Shown here piece after piece: positions 24,701-32,940 of a stretch of 64,000 bases of DNA. Location: positions 1 to 64,000 of the forward strand of contig NZ_BCYV01000016.1 in assembly GCF_001598375.1 (NCBI RefSeq). The letters are read 5' to 3'. Under the pieces are notes generated by a model, which saw only the letters and a program-made list of their open reading frames with translations, made no database searches and was not told where the DNA came from. Numbering within the stretch: position 1 is the first letter of the stretch; each line of letters starts with the position of its first letter. A program made the translations under genes and the position numbers. The DNA comes from Novosphingobium capsulatum NBRC 12533 (GTDB lineage Bacteria > Pseudomonadota > Alphaproteobacteria > Sphingomonadales > Sphingomonadaceae).

Positions 24701-27688
24701 TCAGGGAGTCAGGTCCACCGGCCCGGCAATTCCTGACACGCTCACGTCGCGCGCGGCCACGATCACCACCAGTTCGCGCGGGCCGGCACCAGCGGGCAGC
24801 GCCAGGGTGAGGGGGGCGGGCGCCGGGCTGGTCTTGCGGCCCAGCAGCACGCCGTCCAGCCATATCTCGGCCGTGCCGGCCAGGCTGGCAAAACGCAGGC
24901 TGCCGCCGCGCGCCGCCAACGCTCGCCACGGGGTGAGCGTGGCGCGATAGAGATGCCACTGCTCGCCGCTGCCGGCCGCCGTGGTGGCCGCCTCGCTGCT
25001 GCCCACGCTGTCCCATGAATTGTTGTCGCCAGCCGCGGGGGCCCGGCGCGGGTCGGGCCGCGCGGGCAGGGCGGGGGAGCGCAGCCAGCGATCCAGGCGT
25101 TGCCGTGGCGCTTCGGCCGCCACCGTTGGTGCGGCACTTCTGCCCTCGCGACCTACCACCAGCCGGGCCGGGGCCAAGCCGGGCGCGCGCGCTTCCAGCA
25201 CCAGAGCAGTAAGGCCCGCGTCCCCCTGCACGATCGCCTGGGCCAGGCCATTGAACAGGCTGCGCGCGCTGCCTTTCTCGCTTTCATGGCTATTAGGATC
25301 GCCATTGCCCAGCCCGATGATCGCGCCGCCGCGCACGGAGAGGTGCACCATGTCCTGCGCCACCGGCACATGGCGGCCATGCGCATCGATGGCATCGATG
25401 GTGATGGCCATGGCATCATCGCTCTCGCTGCCCAGCGCAGTACGCACTGGGGTCAGCCGCAGCGCCTTGGCCGGGCCAGCGGTCTCGTGCACCATGCGGG
25501 CCACCACCTTGCCGCCGTCGATCGCCAGGGCTTCCAGCCGGCCGGGGGCATAGGGGATGTGCAGCGTGTGCCCCATGATGCGATCGGCCTGGGCAATGCG
25601 GGCGACGGTGCGTCCGTTCAGCCGCACTTCCAGCGCCGGCGCATTGGTGATCGCCAGCATCTCGATCGGCTGGCCTTCGCGGCCGGGCCAGGTCCAGTGC
25701 GGATCGATCCACACCATCGGCGCGCTGTCCAGCCATTGCGCCTGGCGGATGCCGAACGCGGTCTTGGGAAAGCCGCACAGGTCCATGATGCCAAAAAAGC
25801 TGCCGACGCTGGGCCAGGCATAGGGCGTGGGCTCGCCATGGTAATCCAGCCCGGTCCAGACAAAGCCGCCGGCCACGAAGGGCCGCGCCGTGATTGCCTG
25901 CCACGATTGGCGGTGGGTGGCGCCCCAGCCAGCGGCTTCCTTGTCCAGCGCGGTGATCACGTGGGCCTGCGGATCGCTGGCAAAGGCACCGCGCGTGCCA
26001 TAGGCGCTGGTGTCCTCGCTGCTCAGCATCGGCTGGTCGGGATGCAGCGCGTGATAGCGATCGTAATCGCCCTGGTAATAGTTGAAGCCCATGAGATCGA
26101 CCGCCTGGCCGACGTTTTCGGGATTGAAGAAGCCGCCGCTCATCGCCGCGGTTACTGGGCGGTCCGGGTCGAGCCGGCGCACGGCGGCGCGCAGGCGGCG
26201 CACCATTTCCTTGCCGGCATGGGTGCCCTGCATCGGCTCTTCGTTGAACACCGACCAGGCGAACACGCATGGATGGTTACGGTCGCGCCGCACAAGCCAT
26301 TCCAGTTGCGCCAGATAATCGGGCGCGGGGTTGAACAGGCGGTTTTCGGCCATGACCAGAAAGCCCAGCCGGTCGCACCAGTCCATCACTTCGGGCGCGC
26401 AGGCGCCATGCGTCATGCGAATGGCGTTGCAGCCCAGCTGCTTGAGGCGCTGCAACCGCCACAGCACCAAGGCATCGGGCACGGCCACGCCCACCCCGGC
26501 ATGGTCCTGGTGCAGGCACACGCCCTTGATCTTGGTGGCGATGCCATTGAGCAGCAGGCCGCGCGCCGGATCGAACACCACCGCGCGAAAACCGATCGCC
26601 ACGCTGCGGCGGTCGATCACCACGCCATCGCGCTCCACTTCCACCAGCAGATCGTGCAGCACCGGATCATCGGGAGACCAGAGCGCCACTGCGCCATCAG
26701 GCCGCAGCGTGATCTGCGCCGTGCCCCGGTCCAGCGCGTCCACCTGCGCCGTGGCGCTGCCCTGGCACAGCGTCCGCCCTGCGGCATCGCGCACACTGGC
26801 GCGCACCACGGCACTGGCCGGTGCATCGGCGATATTGCCCAGTGTCACGCTGACGGGCACCGTCCAACGGCCATCGGCCTGGCGCACCGGGTGGCCATGC
26901 ACGCCCTGTTCGGCAATGTGCAGCGGCGGGCGGGTCACCAACCAGGCGTGGCGATAGATCCCCGCGCCTTCATACCACCAGCCCTCGCGCACGGTGGCAT
27001 CGGCGCGCACCGCGATCCAGTTGAGATCGTCGCCATAGCGGGCAAAGGGCGTCAGATCGATCGTCACCCCGGTATAGCCCGACCAAGAGTGTGCCACCTC
27101 GCTGCCATTGACCCATACCGTGGCGTGGCTGGCGATGCCATCAAAGCGCAGCTCGATCTTCTGGCCTTCCACTGCCGGATCGAGCCGGATCAGGCGGCGA
27201 TACCAGCCGATCCCGCGCGGGCGATAGCCTTGCGAGACATTGGCAGCGGGATCGAAGCCCTGCGCGCTGGCCCAATCGTGCGGCAGCGTGACCGCCTGCC
27301 AGTCTGACGCGTCGAAATCGAGCGCGGCCGGCCCACCGGCGTTGCCCGCCTTGACCGACAGATAGGTGGCATTGTGATCGGCGGGTACGGGAAAAGGAAT
27401 GTCGCCTTCGTGAAACAGCCATCCCTGGTCGAGCGACTGGCGCCCCGGCTCTGTTGCCGGAAGGCGCGGCGCGGCCCCGGGCAGGGGGGCTGGCATGCGC
27501 AGCCCGCCGGGCAGCATCTGCGTGGGCGGGATCAGCAGGGCGGCGCCGCTCTGCGCGAGGGGCAGGGCCATCGCGCTGCCGCCCCAGCCCAGCCGCATTG
27601 CCATGGCCCAGCCCGCCGCCCCTTTCAGCAAGGCGCGGCGCGATGCCAGCGTGGCGGCGCGCGGCAGGGCATTGTCGGCTGGCGGCAT
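24701..27688 (-). CDS. GH2 beta-galactosidase, Tat-exported
   Basis: 995 residues. The N-terminus holds a twin-arginine signal (ASRRALLKGAAGWAMA, residues 15-30). The GH2 sugar-binding domain spans about 85-255 (LPHDWA, VWVNGSEVAH, EGAGIYRHAWL), an Ig-like domain about 260-370, and the TIM barrel about 370-690. Acid/base is Glu483 in VFNEEP and the nucleophile Glu557 in MLSSEDTSAYG. Extra beta domains fill the C-terminus, one resembling DUF4982 and the last a sugar-binding-like module. It would remove terminal beta-galactose from complex glycans in the periplasm. It is divergent from the GH20 operon and convergent with cutC, with a gap of 26 bases. Confidence 0.93.
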   Translation of the reverse strand: MPPADNALPRAATLASRRALLKGAAGWAMAMRLGWGGSAMALPLAQSGAALLIPPTQMLPGGLRMPAPLPGAAPRLPATEPGRQSLDQGWLFHEGDIPFPVPADHNATYLSVKAGNAGGPAALDFDASDWQAVTLPHDWASAQGFDPAANVSQGYRPRGIGWYRRLIRLDPAVEGQKIELRFDGIASHATVWVNGSEVAHSWSGYTGVTIDLTPFARYGDDLNWIAVRADATVREGWWYEGAGIYRHAWLVTRPPLHIAEQGVHGHPVRQADGRWTVPVSVTLGNIADAPASAVVRASVRDAAGRTLCQGSATAQVDALDRGTAQITLRPDGAVALWSPDDPVLHDLLVEVERDGVVIDRRSVAIGFRAVVFDPARGLLLNGIATKIKGVCLHQDHAGVGVAVPDALVLWRLQRLKQLGCNAIRMTHGACAPEVMDWCDRLGFLVMAENRLFNPAPDYLAQLEWLVRRDRNHPCVFAWSVFNEEPMQGTHAGKEMVRRLRAAVRRLDPDRPVTAAMSGGFFNPENVGQAVDLMGFNYYQGDYDRYHALHPDQPMLSSEDTSAYGTRGAFASDPQAHVITALDKEAAGWGATHRQSWQAITARPFVAGGFVWTGLDYHGEPTPYAWPSVGSFFGIMDLCGFPKTAFGIRQAQWLDSAPMVWIDPHWTWPGREGQPIEMLAITNAPALEVRLNGRTVARIAQADRIMGHTLHIPYAPGRLEALAIDGGKVVARMVHETAGPAKALRLTPVRTALGSESDDAMAITIDAIDAHGRHVPVAQDMVHLSVRGGAIIGLGNGDPNSHESEKGSARSLFNGLAQAIVQGDAGLTALVLEARAPGLAPARLVVGREGRSAAPTVAAEAPRQRLDRWLRSPALPARPDPRRAPAAGDNNSWDSVGSSEAATTAAGSGEQWHLYRATLTPWRALAARGGSLRFASLAGTAEIWLDGVLLGRKTSPAPAPLTLALPAGAGPRELVVIVAARDVSVSGIAGPVDLTP

Positions 27689-27728
27689 GGCGGTATCCTG
27701 GCTTGCGGCGTAACGTCCGAAAGGATTT

Positions 27729-27741
27729 ACATTGGTAATGT
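27729..27741. promoter_or_regulatory. Inverted repeat in the divergent GH2 / GH20 promoter region
   Basis: ACATTGGTAATGT has two five-base arms around GGT. It sits in the 219-base gap between the divergent beta-galactosidase and hexosaminidase genes, 41 bases upstream of the former. The part 27725-27870 is AT-rich relative to the flanks and must hold both promoters. The operator role is speculative. Confidence 0.3.
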
Positions 27742-27907
27742 CGTTCGGGCAACGCTTGCGCGCCGGTTGGAGCGTAGGCGTGTAAGCTCCGGCTTGGCGC
27801 CTGACGATTTTTTGTTACGGCGGGCACAATACCTGTTGTCGCATTGGATATATTTTGGTTACCTCTCTGCCCAAGGGTAGAGACAAGCAGGCGCGAGGGA
27901 ATCAGGC

Positions 27908-30334
27908 ATGATGGTGGCAGGATCGAACGGGCGGGGATCGCGCGCCCGCGCTGGAATGGCGGCGCTGGCCGTGGGCCTGGCGCTGGCAGTTTCGCCCGTT
28001 GCCCTCGCCGCGCCCAGCCACGGTCCCTCCGCCCTGCCGCTGGTGCCCTGGCCAGCCCAGGTGGTGCCGGGCAAGGGCGCGCTCGTGCTCGCCAATGGCG
28101 CTACGCTGGCCGTGCCGCCGGGCGATACTGCGGCCAAGGCGGCCGCCACCCTGCTCGCCGCGCGTCTTTCTGCGCAGCATGGCCTGTCGCTGCGCGTGGT
28201 CGAAGGGGACAAGGGCACAGTGCGCTTCGTGCGTGGCGGCAAGGCGGGTGACGAGGCCTATGCCCTGGCCGTCTCGGCCAGCGGAGCGGTGATTACCGCC
28301 TCGGGCGATCATGGCCTGCTCTATGGCGCGATGAGCCTGGAACAACTCGCCGGCGTGCCGGGCAAGGGCGGCGCTGCGGTGCGCGTGCCGGCTCTGGCCG
28401 TGACCGATGCACCGCGCTTTGCCTGGCGCGGGCTGATGATCGACACGGCGCGCCATTTCCAGCCGATCGCATCCATCCGCGCGGTGATCGACGGCATGGT
28501 GGCGGTCAAGCTCAACGTGCTGCACCTGCATTTGACCGACGACCAGGGCTGGCGCTTTGAAGTGAAGAAGTATCCGCGCCTGACGCAAGTGGGCGCCTGG
28601 CGCACCCAGCCTGATACCGGGCAGGGGCCCGATGCCGACAAGGGTGCGCGCAGTGGCGGGTTCTATACCCAGGCGGAACTGCGCGATCTGGTGGCCTATG
28701 CCGCCGCGCGCGGCATCACCGTGGTGCCCGAAATCGACTTGCCCGGCCATGCCCAGGCGTTGGTCGCGGCCTATCCCGAACTTGGCGTTCTGGGTGGCAC
28801 GCCGCCGGTCTCGGGAGACTGGGGCGTCAATCCCTATCTGTTCAACCCCGGCCCGCAGGGCATGGCTTTCGTCAAGGACGTGCTCGATGAACTGATGGCG
28901 GTGTTTCCGTCCACGTTCATCCACCTCGGCGGTGACGAGGCGGTCAAGGACCAGTGGGAGCGCGCGCCGCAGGTGCAGGCGCAGATGCGCGCCCTGGGCA
29001 TCAAGACCGAGAACGGCCTGCAAAGCTGGATGATCGATCAGCTCGGCAGCTATCTGGCGCAGCATGGCCGCCGCCTGATCGGCTGGGACGAGATCCTCGA
29101 AGGAGGCCTGCCGCCTTCGGCCTCGGTGATGAGCTGGCGGGGCGAGGCCGGCGCGGTCGATGCGGCCAATGCCGGGCACGATGTCGTACTCAGCCCGGCG
29201 CCCAATCTCTATCTCGACAATCTCCAGTCCGATCGCGGTGACGCGCCTCCGGGCCGCATCGCGATCCAGACGCTGGAGGCGGTCTATCACTATGATCCCA
29301 TGCCCAAGGGGATCGATGCGCAAAAGGCCGCCCATGTGTTGGGCGCGCAGGCCAATGCCTGGTCGGAATACATCGTCACGCCCTGGCAGATGCAGCACAA
29401 GATTTTTCCGCGCATCGGCGCGCTGGCGGAAAGCGTGTGGAGCAATCCGGCTCAGGCCAAGGATTATCCCGGCTTCCTCGCCCGGCTCGATCCGCAGATG
29501 CGCCGCTGGCGCGAGGCCGGGCTGGAAGTGGCCGACAGCGCCCTGGCGGTCGATTTCAAGATCGCCGGCACGCGCAGTGCCGCGCTCGATGCCAAGCGCC
29601 TGACCGTGGCCCTTGCCACCCAGGCCCCCTATGGCACGATCCGTTACACGCTGGATGGAAAGGCGCCCACGGCCCGCGCGCGCGCCTATGCCGCGCCGCT
29701 CGCCGTGGCGCCGGGCACGGTGATCATGGCCGCCGATTTTGCCGCCGATGGCGCCGCGCTGTCTGCCCCGCGCCGGTTCGATGCCACGCGCGATACGCTG
29801 CTGACCACGGCCAACAGCGCGCTGTCGGCCTGCCCGCGCGGCGCGCTGGGGCTGCGTGTTCCGCTGAATGCCGATGCCACGGCCAATGGGCCGGCGTTCA
29901 ACGTCAATATCTTTGATGCCTGCGTGGCCGATGACCATGCGCCGCTGGCCCATGCCAAGGCGATCACCGTCAAGGTGGCGCGCCTGCCGCGCAACTATGG
30001 CCTGGCGCACGATCAGCACGCGGTAATCGCGCGCTATGCCACCAGTCCGTTTGGCGAACTGGTGGTGTCGGCCGGCTGCCGCGCGGCGGAAAAGGCGGCA
30101 AACGATCAGCAGAAGGAACACGATCCCATGCCCGGCGCGCGGGTGCTGGCCACCTGGCCGCTGCCCGATCCGGCCAAGGCGCCGCAGCAGTTTGCGCTCG
30201 ACGCCAATCTGCCGCAGCTGGGCCTGGCGGATGAAAGCGACGTCTGCTTCCAGTTCACCGCTTCGCCGGCCGGGCCGTTCTACACGGTGGAGCAGGTGCA
30301 GTGGCATGAAACCCCGCGCGGGGGCGCCAAGTGA
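27908..30334 (+). CDS. GH20 beta-N-acetylhexosaminidase, exported
   Basis: 808 residues with a signal peptide ending near ALAA (about residue 35). A GH20 small alpha/beta domain (40-165) precedes the barrel. HLHLTDDQGWRFEVKKYP (206-223) and the catalytic pair Asp343-Glu344 in FIHLGGDEAVKDQW are diagnostic. Downstream, GAQANAWSEYI forms the aromatic rim of the pocket. The C-terminal 200 residues contain a chitobiase/hexosaminidase C-terminal fold (IRYTLDGKAP) and a further beta domain. It would remove antennary or core GlcNAc. It is the first gene of an operon of five glycosidases; the next gene starts inside its stop (GTGA). Confidence 0.95.
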   Translation: MMVAGSNGRGSRARAGMAALAVGLALAVSPVALAAPSHGPSALPLVPWPAQVVPGKGALVLANGATLAVPPGDTAAKAAATLLAARLSAQHGLSLRVVEGDKGTVRFVRGGKAGDEAYALAVSASGAVITASGDHGLLYGAMSLEQLAGVPGKGGAAVRVPALAVTDAPRFAWRGLMIDTARHFQPIASIRAVIDGMVAVKLNVLHLHLTDDQGWRFEVKKYPRLTQVGAWRTQPDTGQGPDADKGARSGGFYTQAELRDLVAYAAARGITVVPEIDLPGHAQALVAAYPELGVLGGTPPVSGDWGVNPYLFNPGPQGMAFVKDVLDELMAVFPSTFIHLGGDEAVKDQWERAPQVQAQMRALGIKTENGLQSWMIDQLGSYLAQHGRRLIGWDEILEGGLPPSASVMSWRGEAGAVDAANAGHDVVLSPAPNLYLDNLQSDRGDAPPGRIAIQTLEAVYHYDPMPKGIDAQKAAHVLGAQANAWSEYIVTPWQMQHKIFPRIGALAESVWSNPAQAKDYPGFLARLDPQMRRWREAGLEVADSALAVDFKIAGTRSAALDAKRLTVALATQAPYGTIRYTLDGKAPTARARAYAAPLAVAPGTVIMAADFAADGAALSAPRRFDATRDTLLTTANSALSACPRGALGLRVPLNADATANGPAFNVNIFDACVADDHAPLAHAKAITVKVARLPRNYGLAHDQHAVIARYATSPFGELVVSAGCRAAEKAANDQQKEHDPMPGARVLATWPLPDPAKAPQQFALDANLPQLGLADESDVCFQFTASPAGPFYTVEQVQWHETPRGGAK

Positions 30335-32940
30335 GGCGGCTGGTCACGCTGGCTGCCCTGGCGCTGGCCGGGGTGGCGCCAGCCGCGCTGGCCGCGCCGG
30401 AAAGCCAGTCGCTCGATACCGGCTGGCAGGCGCGCATCGCTCCTGACGACGGTGCGGCAAAAGCCCATCCCCGCGAAGCGCAGTGGTTTGGCGTGCCCGT
30501 GCCCGGCACCGTGCAACAGGCCCTGGTTGAACAGCACCGCGTGCCCGATCCGTTCATCGGCACCAACGAAGGCGCGATCCAGTGGGCGGGCCTGGCCGGT
30601 TGGGACATGCGCCGCACGCTGAATGTGACGCCGGCGATGCTCGCCCACGGCCATCTCGATCTGGTGTTCGACGGGATCGACACCTTCGCCACGGTCAGCG
30701 TCAACGGGCATGACGTGCTCACGGCCGACAATGCCCACCGCACCTGGCGCGTGCCAGTGCGCGCGCTGCTCCATGCCGGCGCCAATGAAATCCTGGTGCG
30801 CTTTGCCTCGCCCATCCGGGCTTTGCAGCCGATGGTGCTCAAGCAAGCGCATCCGCTGCCGGCCGAATACGATTCCGCCTTTGGTGACGAGCCCAAGGGC
30901 GTGCAGACCTCTGCCTATATCCGCAAGCCCAAGTACCAGTATGGCTGGGACTGGGGCCCGCGCATCGTCAACATCGGGCTGTGGCACGGCGTGCGGCTGG
31001 AAGGCTGGGACGGCGCGCGGATCGGCGCGATGGATGTGCAGCAGGATGCCGTGGGCAGCGCGCAGGCGCGGCTGACCGCGCGCCTGGCGGTAGAGGCCGA
31101 TGCCACCGCGCCGCTCACCGTCGAACTGGCGGTGACCGCGCCCGATGGCACGGCGCTGCCGCCGGTCACGCGCAGCGTGTCGGTCGATCCCGGCAGCAAC
31201 ACCATCACCGTGCCCCTGACCATCGCCGCGCCGCAGCGCTGGTGGCCGGTGGGCATGGGCGCACAGCCGCTCTATCAGGTATCGGCGCGCATCATCGATG
31301 GGGCCGGGCAGGGGCAGGCCGCGCAGCGCACGGTGGGCCTGCGCACGGTCGAACTGATCCGTGGCAATGGCGCGTTCGGCTTCAAGATCAACGGCGTGCC
31401 GGTCTTTGCCAAGGGCGCCAACCTGATCCCGTTCGACAGCTTCCCCTCGCGCGTCACCGCCGCAACGATGGAACACATGCTCGCCGATGCCAAGGCGGCC
31501 AACATGAACATGATCCGGGTGTGGGGCGGCGGCACTTATCTCGACGATGCGTTCTATGCCGCAGCCGATCGCATGGGCCTGATGATCTGGCAGGATTTCA
31601 TGTTCGGCGGCGCCGTGCCGCCACCCGATCCGGCCTATCGTGCCAGTGTTGCCGCCGAGGCAGACGATCAACTCACGCGGCTAGGCAGCCATCCTTCGAT
31701 CGTGGTGTGGACCGGCGGCAACGAAGTGCTGTCGGGCTGGGCCAACTGGTCTGACCGCAAGGATTTCAAGAAGGCAGTCGGCCCTGACGAGCAGGAGCGC
31801 ATTGCCACGGCGATGACCGTGCTGTTCGACCGCGTGCTGCGCGATGCCGTGGCCGCGCATAGCCCGCAGACCCCCTATTGGCCGGGCTCGCCTTCGACCG
31901 ATTATGAAGGCCCGGTCGATACCGATGCCGCCGGCGATCGCCATTTCTGGGATGTCTGGTCGGGCTCCAAGCCGGTGGAAAACTACCTCGACAGCTGCCC
32001 GCGCTTCATGTCGGAATATGGTTTCCAGGCGATGCCGGTCATGGCCACGATCGCCGGTTTTGCCGGGCCGAACGTGTCAGACCCGCAAAGCGCAGTGATG
32101 AAGGCGCACCAGAAGTTCCTGGCGGGCGAAGGCAACAGCCGACTGCAATTCTATCTCGATGCGCGGCTGCGCGCGCCGCAGGGCAGCGGCCCGGCGCGGC
32201 TGGCGGATTTCGATTACCTTACCCAGGTCAACCAGATGCAGGCGATCGACATGGCCGCGCGCCACCATCGTGCCTGCGCTCCGGTCACCATGGGGTCGCT
32301 CTATTGGCAGTTGAACGACGTCTGGCCGGCGATTTCGTGGTCGAGCATCGATTACGCCGGGCGGTGGAAGCTGCTGCACTATGCCGCGCGGCGGTTCTTT
32401 GCCCCGCAGACCGTGGTGGCCGAGCACAAGGGCGCGGCGACGCGGGTGGCGCTGGTCTCTGACGCGCAAACCCCGCTCGCGGCGCACTGGCGCCTGACCG
32501 GCCGCGCCATGGACGGCACCACGCTGGGCACCGCGCAGGGCGATGTGCAACTGGCCGCCAATGGCGTGACCCAAGCGGCAGAGGTGCCCGATGCCACGGT
32601 CTTTGGCAGCGCGGCGCCGGGCGCGGCCTATGCCGTGGCCGAACTGCTGGTCGCTGGCCAGCCGGTCGCGCGCCAGATCGTGGAGCGCGCCGTGCCCAAG
32701 GCCATGGCTTATCCCGATCCGGGCCTGTCGCTGGCCTGGCATGGGCGCCAGGTGACGGTTTCCGCGCGCAACCTGGCGCGCGCCGTCATGCTCGATTTCG
32801 GCACGCTGGATGCCGCCGCCGATGACAACGGCTTTGACCTGCTGCCCGGGGAAAGCCGCACCCTTACCATCACCGGCCCTGCGCCGGTGGCCGCCCTGCG
32901 CCGCGCGCTGGTGCTGCGTACCCTGGCCGGGAGCCACTGA
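30331..32940 (+). CDS. GH2 beta-mannosidase, exported
   Basis: 869 residues starting with GTG inside the previous stop. The signal peptide ends near ALAA (residue 22). Beta-mannosidase marks are KYQYGWDWGPRIVNIGLW (201-218) and FDSFPSRVT. The acid/base is Glu465 in WTGGNEVLSGW and the nucleophile Glu562 in FMSEYGFQ. PVTMGSLYWQLNDVWPAISW closes the barrel, followed by C-terminal Ig-like domains. It cleaves the Man-beta-1,4-GlcNAc bond of the N-glycan core once the alpha-mannoses are gone. The stop overlaps the next start by one base (TGATG). Confidence 0.96.
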   Translation: MRRLVTLAALALAGVAPAALAAPESQSLDTGWQARIAPDDGAAKAHPREAQWFGVPVPGTVQQALVEQHRVPDPFIGTNEGAIQWAGLAGWDMRRTLNVTPAMLAHGHLDLVFDGIDTFATVSVNGHDVLTADNAHRTWRVPVRALLHAGANEILVRFASPIRALQPMVLKQAHPLPAEYDSAFGDEPKGVQTSAYIRKPKYQYGWDWGPRIVNIGLWHGVRLEGWDGARIGAMDVQQDAVGSAQARLTARLAVEADATAPLTVELAVTAPDGTALPPVTRSVSVDPGSNTITVPLTIAAPQRWWPVGMGAQPLYQVSARIIDGAGQGQAAQRTVGLRTVELIRGNGAFGFKINGVPVFAKGANLIPFDSFPSRVTAATMEHMLADAKAANMNMIRVWGGGTYLDDAFYAAADRMGLMIWQDFMFGGAVPPPDPAYRASVAAEADDQLTRLGSHPSIVVWTGGNEVLSGWANWSDRKDFKKAVGPDEQERIATAMTVLFDRVLRDAVAAHSPQTPYWPGSPSTDYEGPVDTDAAGDRHFWDVWSGSKPVENYLDSCPRFMSEYGFQAMPVMATIAGFAGPNVSDPQSAVMKAHQKFLAGEGNSRLQFYLDARLRAPQGSGPARLADFDYLTQVNQMQAIDMAARHHRACAPVTMGSLYWQLNDVWPAISWSSIDYAGRWKLLHYAARRFFAPQTVVAEHKGAATRVALVSDAQTPLAAHWRLTGRAMDGTTLGTAQGDVQLAANGVTQAAEVPDATVFGSAAPGAAYAVAELLVAGQPVARQIVERAVPKAMAYPDPGLSLAWHGRQVTVSARNLARAVMLDFGTLDAAADDNGFDLLPGESRTLTITGPAPVAALRRALVLRTLAGSH